64,000 nucleotides of DNA, taken from assembly GCA_002633005.1 (NCBI GenBank), contig NMRA01000131.1:24029-88028 (forward strand), in the 5' to 3' direction. This DNA is from Phoronis australis (taxonomy: Eukaryota; Phoronida; Phoronidae). Shown here piece after piece: positions 1-13,000 of this stretch. The position numbers were made by a program, and so were the translations under genes. Below the pieces are notes generated by a model. It saw nothing but the letters and a program-made list of their open reading frames with translations. It was not told the origin of the DNA and did not search any database. Within the stretch, counting starts at the first letter, position 1. Every line of letters begins with the position of its first letter.

Positions 1-285
1 CCTGCTTTGCAGGTTGTTATAGCCCAGTTGGCTGTTTGGTGTACCCACTTGGTACTTTATATGATATTTGCCCATTTGGCAGTTTGTACCCACTTGGTAC
101 TTGTTATTGAATTTGCCGTTTTGCTCGACCCAGTTGGTAGGCAATCGGCCAATACCCATGTGGTATTATGTACCCATTTGGTACTACGCTAACCTATGCC
201 ACTTAGCATCCGATACTCAGTTGTACTTTGGGTATCGGAAATGCGTGTGTGTTATCTCTTGTAATTAAGGAACCCATCTGGTTCC
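1..285. repeat. Array of short covarying palindromes
   Basis: About ten small inverted repeats lie in 285 bp. Most share a five-base loop of the form CANNT and a stem ending in CC/GG, but the outer arms differ and stay self-complementary: AGCC/GGCT (21-33), GTACC/GGTAC (41-55, 86-100, 170-184), TGCC/GGCA (69-81), ACC/GGT (128-138), AATACC/GGTATT (151-167) and GGAACC/GGTTCC (269-285). ATGC/GCAT (196-209) and CCGATAC/GTATCGG (210-238) have looser loops, and CCTGC/GCAGG (1-13) lies at the edge. The array probably continues to the left of the window. It encodes no convincing protein. Function unknown. Confidence 0.75.
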
Positions 286-329
286 TTCTGTGAAATAGTT
301 ATTTGTAGAGCTGTGACCCTGAAATTGCC

Positions 330-880
330 AATACAACTTAAAATATACATTATTCTTGTTGTTTTATTTGTCCCCAATAAACACATATATACATGTTCCA
401 AGATACATACTTTTCAGTTTGGTGGCTATAGTGTAGGTTTATCTGATTTTGACTCCGGAGTTTCACTCGTCTGGCCGTTTCGTCACCTGCTGGATATTCA
501 GCACTATAGTCTAGCGATAGTCCATGGAAATTGTTTTTATATTTTTACTATTTTTCAGTTCTTTCGACCTACATAGACATCGTTTTGTTTCGTAGCAGAT
601 GTACATTTTTGTCATTCATGTACCCGTAAGCTGGCGTTCAACTAAACTTTTTTTCCAAAATTGAGATTCGATCGGCACAGGAGGGGCACTGAATTACTGA
701 TCTCAAAGCCTTGTTCGAGCTGTTGTCATGAAAAATAAATTGAATTACTTTTTGATGAGAGCCTCTAATATACACTTCGCCTGTAGAGTTACAGAGAGCT
801 CATTTCGAAGTTGTTAAAACATGTTATTTAGATTCATGAAGCTTTAACAAAGGAATTTGAGTTTTTTGGATTATAAAGTG
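330..880 (+). repeat. Interspersed repeat, copy 1 (inverted partner at 8.94-9.48 kb)
   Basis: This ~0.5 kb segment is similar, with small gaps, to the reverse complement of about 8940-9480. Shared landmarks include the stretches around GATTCGATCGGCACAGG (667-683), GAGCTGTTGTCA (717-728) and ATTTAGATT (828-836). Similarity fades at both ends with no clean terminal motif. No coding potential is visible, so I treat it as an unclassified dispersed repeat. Confidence 0.6.
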
Positions 881-3800
881 TGAAGCTTACTCGAATCTAT
901 CTGTGTCATAGCTTGATTTCATTTATTATCATGCTCGTCAATTTCTAATTTAAGGGCGAAAACTTTTATGGTGCTCAGTCGCCATGGTATCAATTATGCA
1001 TGTCTACTTTCATACTTAACGTGGGCTTGTTTCACCCTGTATTGCCGAAAAATTCCAAAGTACATTACATTCTAAGGTACTTACTGTGACAAAAGGCTGT
1101 TAGGATCATTTTAGTTTGCGTATTAATTTGTACTGAGATCATTTTGCTAGGTGTAAGCTTTAGCTACAGTGAAAATTATGAAACCCGTGCGTCCAACATT
1201 TTTAAGAGATGTCATTTTTATCTCTCATCGGAGTGTGACTTACAAGTGACAAAATCAGATATCGGTGGAGTCAGTTAAGTTAAACAATTAATATAAAAAA
1301 TAACAAAACTCAGATCGAAGTGACTTTATACATTTTATGTAATGATTAGAAGGTAATAAGGTGGACGTTGCCAGGACACCAGTTAGGTGACGAGGGGGGG
1401 GGGCGCAGGTTAGACGAATGAACGGTTTCCAAAGTGCTGAAACTGGTGTGGCAGCACAGATTAGACTCGTTCGTAAACATGTATGTAAATAATATTAGTT
1501 TTTGGCTAAATTAGAAGTAAGACGTGCAAACAAAAACGACGCTAGAGTGCAGCAACGACGTTTCGATATTTCGATATTAATCAAAAGTTATTCTCGGGTA
1601 CAATAGTAGACAGAAAAAAAATATCGTAACAGAATTACATTAATATTGAAACTTCGTTCTCAAACATGTATGCGCCTTCGTTTCCTCGATGGAAACGTTT
1701 TGGCCAAATTTCATGAAATTTCACCGAAGAAATCTAGTTATAGAAATTGCTACCAATGTGCCAGAAGTAGTCAAAGTATCTAAAAATTGACGTCTACTGA
1801 TTTGACCACCACAGAAACATATGTGCAAAAATTAATGAAGCCCTTTTATGCGGTTTGTGAGATGCAGCTAAATACTTCCCGTAGTCAGGCACCGTAACAT
1901 ACGCGATGGAATGACTTCTCCATCGACTGTTGCTTGAAAACAAACAAAAATTCCATATTTTTTATTTTTTTTTATTTTCTTAGTCTGACAGCAAACTGAT
2001 GAAAAATATCATTGGAAATCACCAGCACCCCGCAAACAGGCCCCCAGAGCTCCTGAAAACTGGCTAAACATCAAAGACAAAAAATTGGGCAAAATTTACC
2101 AAATTTTTGCACTCCATTGAACGTTAACAGAAACCCCTTTGAAAATTCAAAGACTGTCTTCTGATAGAGAGGTTCAATGTCTATAAACATTATCAATATT
2201 TTTTCTTTCCCTTTCTTTTAAGCCGCTTTAAAACAACTTCACTAACTGAACCTTTTTAAACAAAAAATTAGCTATTTTGGACCAAAATATTCGTGATCCT
2301 CTAACTTAAAAATAATGACCCAAAACTTTCAAATAAGTATTCTGAACATATCCCACCAGAATGTATGTACACACAATTTTTTTCAAGATCTGAGTCGGTG
2401 GCCCTGGAGTCGACCTTCTGGTGCTCTCGTGGAATGACAGTTAAAACGGCACGTGGTCTGATCTGATGGCAAAACATTGGTACACCTGTATATAACTGCT
2501 TTAATAAAAGAATCAGAGCCGACTATGATTAAAACTGGTTTGATTCATGTTTAAAAGATGATTTACATTTTCGTTGCATTGCAACTGAGTGAGCCAGCGG
2601 TAGTAGTGATGAAGTTTAGTGTCTAATGTACTAGGCGGATGGTACTCTTCATATCATCCGTGGTAATGTGACAGCGCAAGTTGCTTGGCAAGGTTTTTAC
2701 AGATATTTAGTATTTCGAATTATATATCAACCCTATATGCAGCAAATTCTGAGGGACCGGGTCGCGGCAAAAATACTCAGTAAAGTAACGATTTTGTCCA
2801 CGTACATAGGCTACATAAAAAGTTCGTAACTGTCCCTCTTGCTAGAGTCGCAAAAAGACATCATAGCACGAACTGTGGTAGTTTGTACTTATCTCTATGT
2901 TTTTAAAGCGATATTTGGAATAGGGACACTAAATAAGGGACACTTAAAATTGTCGCAACTCCACCGTCGTCACTGTCGTGTTGGCTTTCTTTTTTTCGTG
3001 TTCGTCATCCAGCACAATCGTTGTGATAGTCATCTGCATTCCTACCGGGTGTCTTGATAAGCTGGGGGCGTATATTGGGAATTTAGCAAATTTTTACTCA
3101 TTTAAAGCCCCTGTGCGGTGTTGTAATATGTTAAATTAAAGAGGAACAAATTTAAAATGAAACACATGTCAGATCTTCCTAAATCCCATTGCCTAGGTAT
3201 GTCATGGATAGCCTAATTACGATCTCTGGATACGCACCAAGCAAATTAAAGAGTATGCCGCTAAAAGTATGACGAAAAAAAAGAGATGGATTCGGCCAAC
3301 GCTACGCAGACAGCCTGTATGTATTGCACAAAATAGCATTTAACTGAAGTTTACAAGGGAAGCGGAATAGAGGAAGAGCTAAGCATTCGTAGGGGAACGT
3401 GAAAAATGAGAACAAATACCAAAATTAGTGTCAAGTAGACTGGTTAAGAAGGAATCTTGGTGCCCTAAACAGAGAGGGTTAGCACAGCAAACAGCGGGTG
3501 TCCAAATGTCACCCACCGAAATCAAGGGAATAAGCAACAGTGACTCTAGGTAGTTGCAAATATACATTTCCGTTACAGCACTCACCACAACGCCAGCAAT
3601 TTACCGCTGTCCGTACGATTTACTCGCACTCTACGAAAAAAAATAATGGGTTTGTTTCAGCGGCAATGAGCCAAAATTGCATCTTAATGACGTTTGGACG
3701 GTTTGTTCAAATAACGGCCTTATGCTGCGAATGATTCCTTAAATCACATGTGAGAAACGTTTGTACGGGACAATTTCTGGTAAAAGGTAGGCTATCAACA

Positions 3801-6560
3801 AAATCCACAATTTTGTGGAGTGGCCAAGAGCAGGAACTGACAGAAGCAAAAAATTATTTCCCGGCGTCGTATTCATCAAGCTCCGTACGTCCGACCTACG
3901 AAAGTCTATGTAACTACGGTATTCACCCGACACCAATCTTGTCAGTTACGGCAGTTTGACTAGTCTATATGTCCATTTATTTGCAGCGATGGCACCAGGA
4001 ACGGGGGCACCACAAAATATCCGCCCAACAATAAAATTAACGAAACTATCTAATTATTTTAAATGTCTCACCAGATGGTCCAAATACCTACATGCTCATA
4101 GTTGCTGCACACCACTGACTAAGCTTTGTGAGAGGCAAGTGCACAGATGTACGCAATCAATAAGCATATTCATGAGTTTATTGCATCTTACTGGCAGCTC
4201 GTGAATTACGCTATGTACACCACGTGACATCTGGGCTACACAAAGATAAGGGGATTAAGAAAGCGGATTGTAAAAATACAGTTTGCTTCACCACACGGTT
4301 CAACAGTTCACTGAAACGTGTTTTGTACAACATTCAAACGCCATTCACACTTTTATCAACGTATATAGCTTTTCATGAGATCTACCAGTACTACAACTAC
4401 CGCTACCACTCGTGCCGCTACTGGTTCCGATCCTGCCACATGTACCATGAAAACTAATACCGCCTGTTTACTTTTATTGTAACTTTTAGAACAATATCGT
4501 TAAATTAAAGCTGCGTTTGGCCCCTGTATAGCTGTCAATGTCGAATTCTTAATCGAAGCGCTTGGTTTTATAAGCATTGCCGCCCATCTGAGGTTGAATC
4601 AGTTGAGTGAGTGGGCAACTGATGTCACAGGCAGTGCTTTACATGCCCCAATTTGATTTCTCAATTTTAGTGTTTGCCAACCCCCATAAACCGTACAACG
4701 TTTTTTGAGTCACCGATGATTTCGATGATCTTGTTGGTACTTTATAAGAGCAACAGGCCTTATTCATTTATTGTCTTCTGGCTAGCTAAACAGGGCGAAA
4801 TGCGACTTTTATTAAAACCTACCGCGAGATGTGCAGTCCAACATTTTTGTTTATTGTAACACCTCGATCAATTCAAAACTGGTAATAGATTTGAACTGAA
4901 CTAGAACGAATACTTTTCGTTCACAATATCATATGGACGTTTTAAATGATATTTACACACACGTGATGCAAACAGCGTTATTGATTCTGATGTGAATGAC
5001 AACGATGAAGCTTATAAACCTGTACTGGCCTGACACCCAAAGGTCACACGCCCCTACAAAACAACAGTTCCCTCACGTATTAGATGACGTGACAAAATTT
5101 GTCAACAAAATTTGTCAAAGAAATTTGACACGTGTTCTACCTTTACCGTTGTTACAAAACATTTCAGTTATATCACGTTCACTCTCTGTTCTGTTCACGT
5201 AACATTCACTAACATTCGCAATCCGAATTTGAAAATCTTGTTTAATAAAGACATCCAGAGAGGTAGAAAAACTGATCGCTTTTCTATGTTTTTTTTTTCT
5301 TAAAACTTTTAAAATTTCACTACAAAGCGTGTTAGACAGGGCTCAAAACTTGAGAAAAAGAAAAGAAACGCCTTTTTGAGTCATTCATTTTCATCATTTT
5401 TTTATTTTCCAGAAGTCCTTCCCTAGTTGAAAGCCTTTTCTAAAAAATGCGGTCGCTGTTCTAGAAACTTGCCATGGTCTAGTTAAACCAAGGAGCTTAT
5501 AACACTTCTTGATCGAATAATAATAAATAAAAATTATTAAGTATGATCATAAAACCATTATAACTTGCTATTTTTTGTACTTCATAGCACAATAGTTATT
5601 CATGTTTTCATTTTCACGTAAAATAAAGTTATCATTAACGTAAAAAACTGGAACGGATTTAAGTTAATTTGTTTTAGATTTCAAATTGCGAGATTTTTTA
5701 AAGTTGATCAACATTTGGCTGAGAAATGAACTCGAGGGTACTGCTATCACCATGAAATCATGAACTGAGACCACAGTATTGCGGTCGTTATATGTTACTT
5801 CTGATCAGTGTCTGCTAATGAGGCTGAATTGACATGTGTAGCCATACTGTTTTTGTCTGACGGGGTCAAGGTAGTCTATTACACGTATTTTTTACCCGGC
5901 CGTGCGCGTGGTCTCGTTGAGGAGGCAAAGTTGATACGCAGCGGACTTTTCTGTCGCATAAAGCGGTCAAAAACGGATAAATTCATTATTATTTTATTGC
6001 TTACAGGTACTCTCAAGGGGTGTGAAGGTTGTTTTTATACAATTATAAGGGCAAATTTATTTTAATTCGAACAAATTTTCGCACCACTGAAATAAGTCGG
6101 GGGGGGGGGGGNGGCGAGAGTGTAGCCCCCAGTCCCTTATTGTGCATCCGCCATGTATTATCACCAGTCCGTAACAACTTACGCCCACCCACACACGTAG
6201 AAAAACGTGACCGTTTGAAGCCCTTTAGTAGCTTCTACTATTAACCGCCCCAATTCTTCGTTATTCGTAAGCTCAGATGCAACATCTTTCCAGTTATATC
6301 GTTTTCTTCGAGAGAAACCAAGTAATCCGACTTTAGGCGTCTATAGAGACTATACACTGTCACCTGATAGGCTTAATGGGTTTTCGTGTCACTATCAGCT
6401 GACAGGAACATTTCACCTGCGCAATGTGAGGCCACACCACTGCTCATGCTAAATGACGCCGTATGGATCTCGCAAGGTATTGTTCAACTTGCGACATATG
6501 TGCAACGGGTGTAAGCGCGTCGCATGGTTATGTATGGTGGGCCGTTGAGGGCCAGTGTCG
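881..6560. other. Long stretch with no recognisable gene
   Basis: I see no exon, RNA gene or conserved domain here. All reading frames are short and lack recognisable motifs. There are G runs near 1395-1404 and 6099-6113, the second containing an N. A short segment around 5800-5840 resembles 49230-49260, so it is another dispersed repeat scrap. Base composition is AT-rich throughout. Confidence 0.5.
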
Positions 6561-6564
6561 CTCG

Positions 6565-6750
6565 TAATTACGAGCGTAAATTATATTGCAGGAGTGTCTC
6601 CGTACAATTACTCTCATAAGTTAAATGGGGAAAAGTTTCGCCGTAAAGTTACGGCCATAATTACGAGCGTAAATTCAATTGCAAAAGTGCTGCAGTAAAA
6701 TTACGCCCGTAAATTAAATGGGGGAATTGTCGCCGTAAATTACGCTCTTA
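6565..6750. repeat. Two-copy tandem repeat, period 93 bp
   Basis: A unit beginning TAATTACGAGCGTAAATT at 6565 recurs at 6658 with a period of 93 bp. Both units contain a later TAAATGGGG block and several copies of the near-palindrome TTACG..CGTAA. It may be part of a MITE like the one at 35301-35414, which also carries ATAAATTACG-type palindromes. No gene is present. Confidence 0.7.
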
Positions 6751-7550
6751 AAACACTTTAAGAACGTTCCAAATTTAAACCAGTCAGTGTTAACCTAACA
6801 TACACGGCTGAGCAGCTCGTTCTTGCACAATCGGGGACACTGCGGCACCGATTTGATCCGCCATGATTCAGCGCTCGTTGCGTAGACATGTGTCCCGTCA
6901 GTAAATAGGTATTTACATGAGCGCGCGCGACCGTGAGTTGTAAAACCGAACGTCATTGGCTAAGAGTACATGGCAATATCTCACATAATCTCGCGACGTC
7001 TTGCTTTTTACTGATCTCTGTGCCTCGATCTCCACACACGCAGATACAAAACTCAGTAAGTGAGACAGTCGCCTCACGACCTAGGCAAAATCCTACCGTG
7101 ACGGTTCATTGTCCGCAGAAGTGAACTATAGGAGCTCATTTGCATTCCAGGCTCAAAGATGTCCATCTACGGTGGCCCTTCACTTAGATCCGGGTAACAT
7201 GCACACTCTGTCGCAGCATTGGCGTGGAGAATTAGGTTGATTGTCATTTGTTAATGCGGATTACGGACTTCATTATTTGAATAATGAAATGAAATGGCTT
7301 AGAAATACAAAGTATACGCGACATATATATACCAACCTATGTTACGTTGTGCAATGAATTCGCTGAGAATGACAGAAATAACTGGGTTTTAAAAACGCAT
7401 GAACGCGAAATTTCGTCAAAAACATGTCAGAAGTTAACTGCAGGTTTGTTTAAAAGATAGCTAGGCTTTGAGATTGTGTGTGGAGTCCAGTAATTAATTT
7501 ATCATATGATAGGGCTTAACCACTATTTAAAACAAGTGACAAATGCCTCC
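6751..7550. other. No gene recognised
   Basis: Non-coding by inspection: no frame with a recognisable domain, no tRNA-like structure and no clear repeat termini were found in this interval. Confidence 0.45.
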
Positions 7551-7740
7551 CGTTCAGTAACGCTAGGACCTCGCTATTAAAAAAAGTTTCGTATGATATT
7601 GTCATGTATTTTAAATGAGAACACGTGAATTTGGCTATATTTTAGGTAGGTCCTAGCGTAGGTCCTAGCGTAAGTCCTAGCGTAGGTCCTAGCGTAGGTC
7701 CTAGCGTAGGTCCTAGCGTAGATCCTAGCGTTACTGAACG
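7551..7740. mobile_element. Foldback element with minisatellite arm
   Basis: The two ends are an 18-bp perfect inverted repeat, CGTTCAGTAACGCTAGGA at 7551-7568 and its complement at 7723-7740. The inner part of the right arm has expanded into a tandem array (next entry) whose unit matches the inner end of the inverted repeat. The flanks AATGCCTCC and AACGCCTGC are similar (7/9) and may be a degenerate target duplication. It is non-autonomous, with no protein of its own. Confidence 0.7.
7646..7732. repeat. 12-bp minisatellite, about 7 copies
   Basis: The unit TAGGTCCTAGCG is repeated about seven times with single-base variants (TAAGTCCTAGCG, TAGATCCTAGCG). Because 12 is a multiple of three, it gives artificial open frames on the minus strand (Leu-Gly-Pro-Thr or Ala-Arg-Thr-Tyr repeats). 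These should not be read as genes. Confidence 0.9.
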
Positions 7741-8428
7741 AACGCCTGCTGTTAATTGACCTATCGCAAGCTCCGCCCCTATGCGAAAAGTCACGTGATA
7801 CCCGACACTCGAACGGTATGTCAGAGGCAAATGCAATGTTGCTAAACGACGTTCCTGGTGGAATCGATGAGTGTTTTTGCACTATCTGAATGAAAACGCT
7901 TCGACAGAGACAAGAGGCGATGCTTTTCAACAGAGAATCGTACGTTCATGATATGGGAATTTGTAAAGGTGACAATGAACAAATAAGTGCTTGAGGAGCC
8001 AGTGAAAATCTGAAGAACCCGGCGGCCTCGGGGCCACCTTCACCTGAAAAGGCCACTGATACGATATGTTCATGTAAAGTCGAATTATCTGTACTATTCC
8101 ATAGATTTCATGCTCTTTTGAATAAAATCAGTGAAGATTCACCGATATTTTTATTCTGTCGTCTGCTAAATTTCGCAAAATGAAAAGTAGGTCACAACTG
8201 GTGGAACTCCTGGAGTAAAGTAGGTCACAGATTACAGACAACACATGTATTATAGTCTCTGACTAGGTCGACTCGATAGCACTGTTTACGCTTTTCTAAT
8301 CTTGTAACGAGATATTTTGAAAAAAAAAATCAGGTTCATAGCTCAGGTACTCACTCATCTCGTCCTAGGCAAACAGTTAGCTCCGGTAGGTCTAGGGCTG
8401 TGTCTAAGTCAAATTAATGTCTGGAATT
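7741..8428. other. No gene recognised
   Basis: AT-rich spacer between two small transposons. No exon, RNA gene or repeat boundary was seen. Confidence 0.4.
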
Positions 8429-8758
8429 CAGTGGAGGATCTAGGATACCACAGGGGGCCCAACATATGTTACCTCGTGGAATTGGGCAGAGTGCGATTGT
8501 ATGTGCACAGGCGGCCCGAAAGTTGCAGGGGCCAGGGATGTAGACCGTTGGACCTTCTGTTCAGAAAATCTATCGGTGGACTAAAAAAACAGGAACACGA
8601 TTCTGCCGCGATCTGGGGTCTGAGCCCCCCTCTTCCGCTACCGATCCTAGTTTCTGAACTCAATATTTCTTCACGCTTCATGCTCTTACTGTTTCATTTT
8701 GCTTGCGGCAGCCAAGGGGGGGGGGGGCTGGGGCCCCTGCCCCCCTAAATCCGCCTAT
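8429..8758 (-). mobile_element. Non-autonomous TIR element, G-rich-end family, 330 bp
   Basis: The ends are CAGTGGAGGATCTAGG and the complement of CATAGGCGGATTTAGG, an imperfect inverted repeat followed inward by a G/C homopolymer block. A perfect 5-bp duplication GAATT flanks it (8424-8428 and 8759-8763). It is related in the opposite orientation to 47598-48571 and has the same end type as 27311-27470. The open frames across it come from the G/C-rich interior and do not resemble proteins. The superfamily is not assigned. Confidence 0.75.
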
Positions 8759-8939
8759 GGAATTGTCCGTTTGCATCATCAAGACATTTAAATTAGGCCT
8801 ACCTTCTTATGAACTTGGCATTTTTTGTAGTTTCATTCCATAAAGGTAGCTTTCATTTAATTTTGAAGGTAGCATGATCACTAAGTCGTGGTATGGTTAC
8901 AAAAGGTTTCAAGTCTGGTGTGGTAGTTGCAAAAATAGG

Positions 8940-9480
8940 GTATTTACAAAAATAACTCAAATTCTTTTTTTAAGCTTCATAAATCTAAATATCATGTTTG
9001 AACAAGTTCAAAATGAGCTCTCTCTAACTCTACAGACATAGTGTATACTAGAGGTACACGTCAAAAAGTAATTCAACAGTTTGTTTTTAGTGACAACAGC
9101 TCGACCAAGGCTTTGAGTTCCGGCAGTAATCCAGTGCCCTTCCCTGTGCCGATCGAATCTCTGAATTTTGACAGGGAGAGAAGTTCAGTTGAACGCCAGC
9201 CTACGGTTTATGAATAACAAAAATGTACCTCTGATACGAAACAAAATAATGTCCATTAGGTTGAAATAAATAAAAAAAACATAAAATAAAAATGTCCTTG
9301 AAAACAACAATTTCTGGGGACTACCGCTAGAGTACACCGAGATCCAGCAGGTGCAGAGACAAAGGCGGCCAGACGTAGGAAACTCGGGAGTCAAAATCTG
9401 CGATAGCCCTGCACCATAGCCACCAAGTTGGAACTAATATATTTGTGTTTATTATAGCCTTCGAGTTATCAAGCAACATC
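8940..9480 (-). repeat. Interspersed repeat, copy 2 (inverted partner at 330-880)
   Basis: The reverse complement of this segment matches 330-880 over roughly 0.5 kb with modest divergence and a few indels. The copies lie about 8 kb apart in opposite orientation. I could not find matching sharp ends, so whether they were once the termini of one larger element is open. Confidence 0.6.
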
Positions 9481-10072
9481 GCTAAGTTCAGCTGCTCGTG
9501 TGGCCGTACAATTTGATCTATAGTTTACGCTTTTCAACATCATTTTTCGGCTTAGGACATGCCATCTTGAGCTATAGACTAAAGTAAGTTTTACTCGACT
9601 ACGTGTGGTTTGTCGGGTAAAATGGCGGCTTGGAAACGCAGACGGTGTGCCAAGAATGCTGCTTTCTGATTGGTCAATTAAGGCGTCCGTCATAATCCTG
9701 GCGATAAGTCAATTAAGTAGACTAACACGTGATCGGTAAACTTCCGACCAAGCATGCGCATTGATGCTCACACGCGAAATTCCATGTATCGTCCTTCATG
9801 TTTCCACAGGGCCACTTTTCAGTATAAGGTGGGGTTGTGTCATAGGGTAGCTGTAGGACTCGATCGTTACATGACAGTCCTGTTGGTCGATCTTCGAACT
9901 AACACGCACTGTACTGCGACAGTGTACTTGCTGGTTACAGACCTTGGTGACGCAACACTTGCAGGCAGTATCTTATAACCCAGGATGCAAGTGACAAGCT
10001 ATTAGTTAACGTCCTGTTCGTTAACCCTTGCCTTGCCAAGGTCCTCTATAGAATTTTCCACGAGATGGCCCT
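9481..10072. other. No gene recognised
   Basis: Spacer between the dispersed repeat and the 4.5 kb TIR transposon. No domain, RNA gene or repeat boundary was found. Confidence 0.4.
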
Positions 10073-13000
10073 CATGTACAATTTCTAAGTCCAGGCCCTT
10101 AACCCGAAAACATTTACACGTCGGATTAAAGCACCAAATTTGGCACACTAGTACTTTTTGACATGCTGAATCTCATGGGGGTCGGTTGCCCAAATTTTGA
10201 GGTCAAGGTCAAGGTCAAATCTCAAAAAACAAAATGGCCGCCCAGTAACACAATCTATGGTTGCTTGAGGGATGATCACACATTTTAAGGCTAGGTAACA
10301 GTACTTTATTAACTAGAAATCTATCATAATGACATCGCAATATCTTTTTCTCATAATATCAAGACTCCTCATTTGCATAATTCCAATATGGCCGCCAAAA
10401 TTTAACCAACCAACTGCAATTTTAACAAAATCATTTATTTTGATCTGATGCAAGACTAATAATACAACAAGAAATAGGATTTCTTACCAAAATTTATTAG
10501 ATTTATCAATAATTTGTACAATTATTATGAAAATTCAGTTGATGTTATGATAAAGAGACCAATTTGTATGCATAGAACTTGACAGACTACCAAAAACTCA
10601 GAGACCAGCTTTCAAAAATGTCGTTAGTATGCTTCTTCTAGCTCCTGTCTACATATAATCCGATTGTCATCTGCTTATAATATCAACACAATAAAACAGA
10701 TTAATCTCAAATTGCCATTGCAGACCACAGAATTCAATTAACATTATCATCTGTTCCTTTGGTCCATAACAAACCATGATGTTACTGACATGTTCCCTGG
10801 TATTTGCTAAGTGTTGTGCATGCTAAGGAATTGCTTTTAATTTATATCTCTTGCCCCATGGTGGTATACTTTTGCAACCATGAGCTGCTGGCCGGCTTTG
10901 GAGATTTCAGGCATGTCTATCCAGTAAGGTGTCCATTTATGGCCCTTGTCACTCTGCCATGCAAACCTCTATGGACTTGGTTTCCGGTGGATGGGCATCC
11001 GACTGCCAGCTTGATACAAGCATTTGTTAACTTACTTTATCAGAGGAGATTGGGTAGGCGATAAATTTGGCATGATCTGAACTTTTTGTTGGAAAAGCTC
11101 CTTTCATAAAGTATTGACTTTGCTGGTTTTGACTTTTCGATCATAAAAACATGTAAATGTCTCAATTGTTTTGAATTCCTGACTGTCGACGGTGAGTTGC
11201 TAAAAGGAATTGATTGCCGACACGAGAATGCCTGAGTAGCATCACGGTAAGCTTTTCATGTCTCCCATGCTGTTTTCTTCTCTTTTCCATAGAACTGGGA
11301 CGTTGTGTCCAACCCTGTTAAGGCATGAAACATGGGTAGAGCTACACACAAATCGTACCTAAGCTAGTCAAACAAACTCTTGACGAAGAGTTCCCGCACC
11401 TTCTTTCCAGCTTTAACCACTACCCGTAATTGAATTGCTGACAGCAAAGCCTTAAGCTGATCAACAACACCAAGAAGAACGACCACAACATCAGTATCAA
11501 TTGTAGAAACCAGTAGTCTCTGATTACCTTTGATCAGAGCGTCCCCAATGTACAAGCACATACTGTACAGGTGTCCGACTCTCGGCGGTATGTCAGAACT
11601 AGAGCAAAGAACAGAGTGACCGTGGGTAACACATATATTTTGTCCTGGAGGATAGGCGATTGCTAAAGATATCTTCAGCTAACAGCATGAACAATTCCTC
11701 TTTATTCTTCGAGTTTGCAAGAAAATCTGGAAGTACAGAGACAGTTGCGTTTGGTGTGAAACTTTGGCAAGATCACCTGTACCTCTATCAGCGGTGGCCT
11801 TCAAGCTGTCTTCAGTGTAAGCATCAAACACAATGTCAACTCTACAGCAGTTGTGAAGGTTAGAATGTGCCCACTTAGCAGTTTTCACTGAACTGTCCGA
11901 ATGTCGCGGATTCGTTTGGAGAAAATTTGCGCACAATAGCTGGCCCATCAAAGACTTTGACATCGACGGATTCAGGAACGTCTGAATGAGGAAATTCCAA
12001 CATTTTGAGCAAGTGTGACTTCTGTGAGGGTAAACCGAGACTGTCGTTCTGGTTCAGGGATGGTGGCCAAGAATGATTCTCATGTATAAGAAAATCATCC
12101 TTCTAGAATTTGACTAGCTATAAAAACCTGACTAAATAAGCTGCAGTCTTTCTTGATGTCATCCATGCGCTGCTGAGTCACTCTTTTTGCCTTCCCGTTA
12201 GCTGTTTCGGAAACAACAAACTTGTTTTTCTTGATAGGGGTCTTTATTGGTTGGGACTTTTCAATTACGACTGTTTGCTTATAGCTGTCATATTGCTGTT
12301 TTCCAGTCACTTCGATAGTCTGAAGACCTGTAGCGTTTCTAACGTCATAAGTTCATCACCATGGTCAAAGAAAGGGTTTCCCTTTAGTTTGCTGAACTGA
12401 CACCTTACACCACACAAACTGTTCACATGGTTTTTAAAGTTGTTCTGGAAGTACAGAATGTCTTTGTGGCGTTTTTTTTCCTCGTTATTGTCTTCAAAAC
12501 GATTGACAATCAAACTCAGTCAGCAACCTGGCTATAGCTCGGACCCAAACACCATTCACTCTATCAAAGCGTTTGGATTTTCAGTTAATCCAATAGCCCC
12601 ACCACTGTCTTGGACTAAGGCGTTATTTTCTTCATCCGCCCAGTCAATTGCAACAGCACAGAATCTGTGCCGTGTATTTGAAGACATCCATCAGATGCTG
12701 TCGTACGTTAACTGGTATAGCACTCACGTCTTGGGTGTGGAGAGAGACCCATCTTGCATAATTTTGAAGGTCAAGAGCAAAGAAATAGGACACAAGAGAT
12801 TCAAAGACATCAATGCACAGCGACAAGTTGCATTCACCATGAGCAAGGACGAGAATCAAGATCAGTAACTGGACATGTAAGATAACATTCCAAAACTCAA
12901 ATTTTGGAATTCTCATTAAGCTATCACTTTTCCTGCTGGAGACTCGACAGCACCTTCATTTTTCACAATAAGAAATGGTTCTTCCTGTAGCTTTGCCAGA

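Noticed and set aside
7577-7930. 117-codon minus-strand open frame with Ala-Arg-Thr-Tyr repeats
   Set aside because: The repeated residues are just the translation of the 12-bp minisatellite, and no domain surrounds them.
10195-10235. AGGTCA direct repeats resembling nuclear-receptor sites
   Set aside because: They are part of the transposon terminal inverted repeat and recur at its other end (about 14452-14482), so a host regulatory role is not supported.
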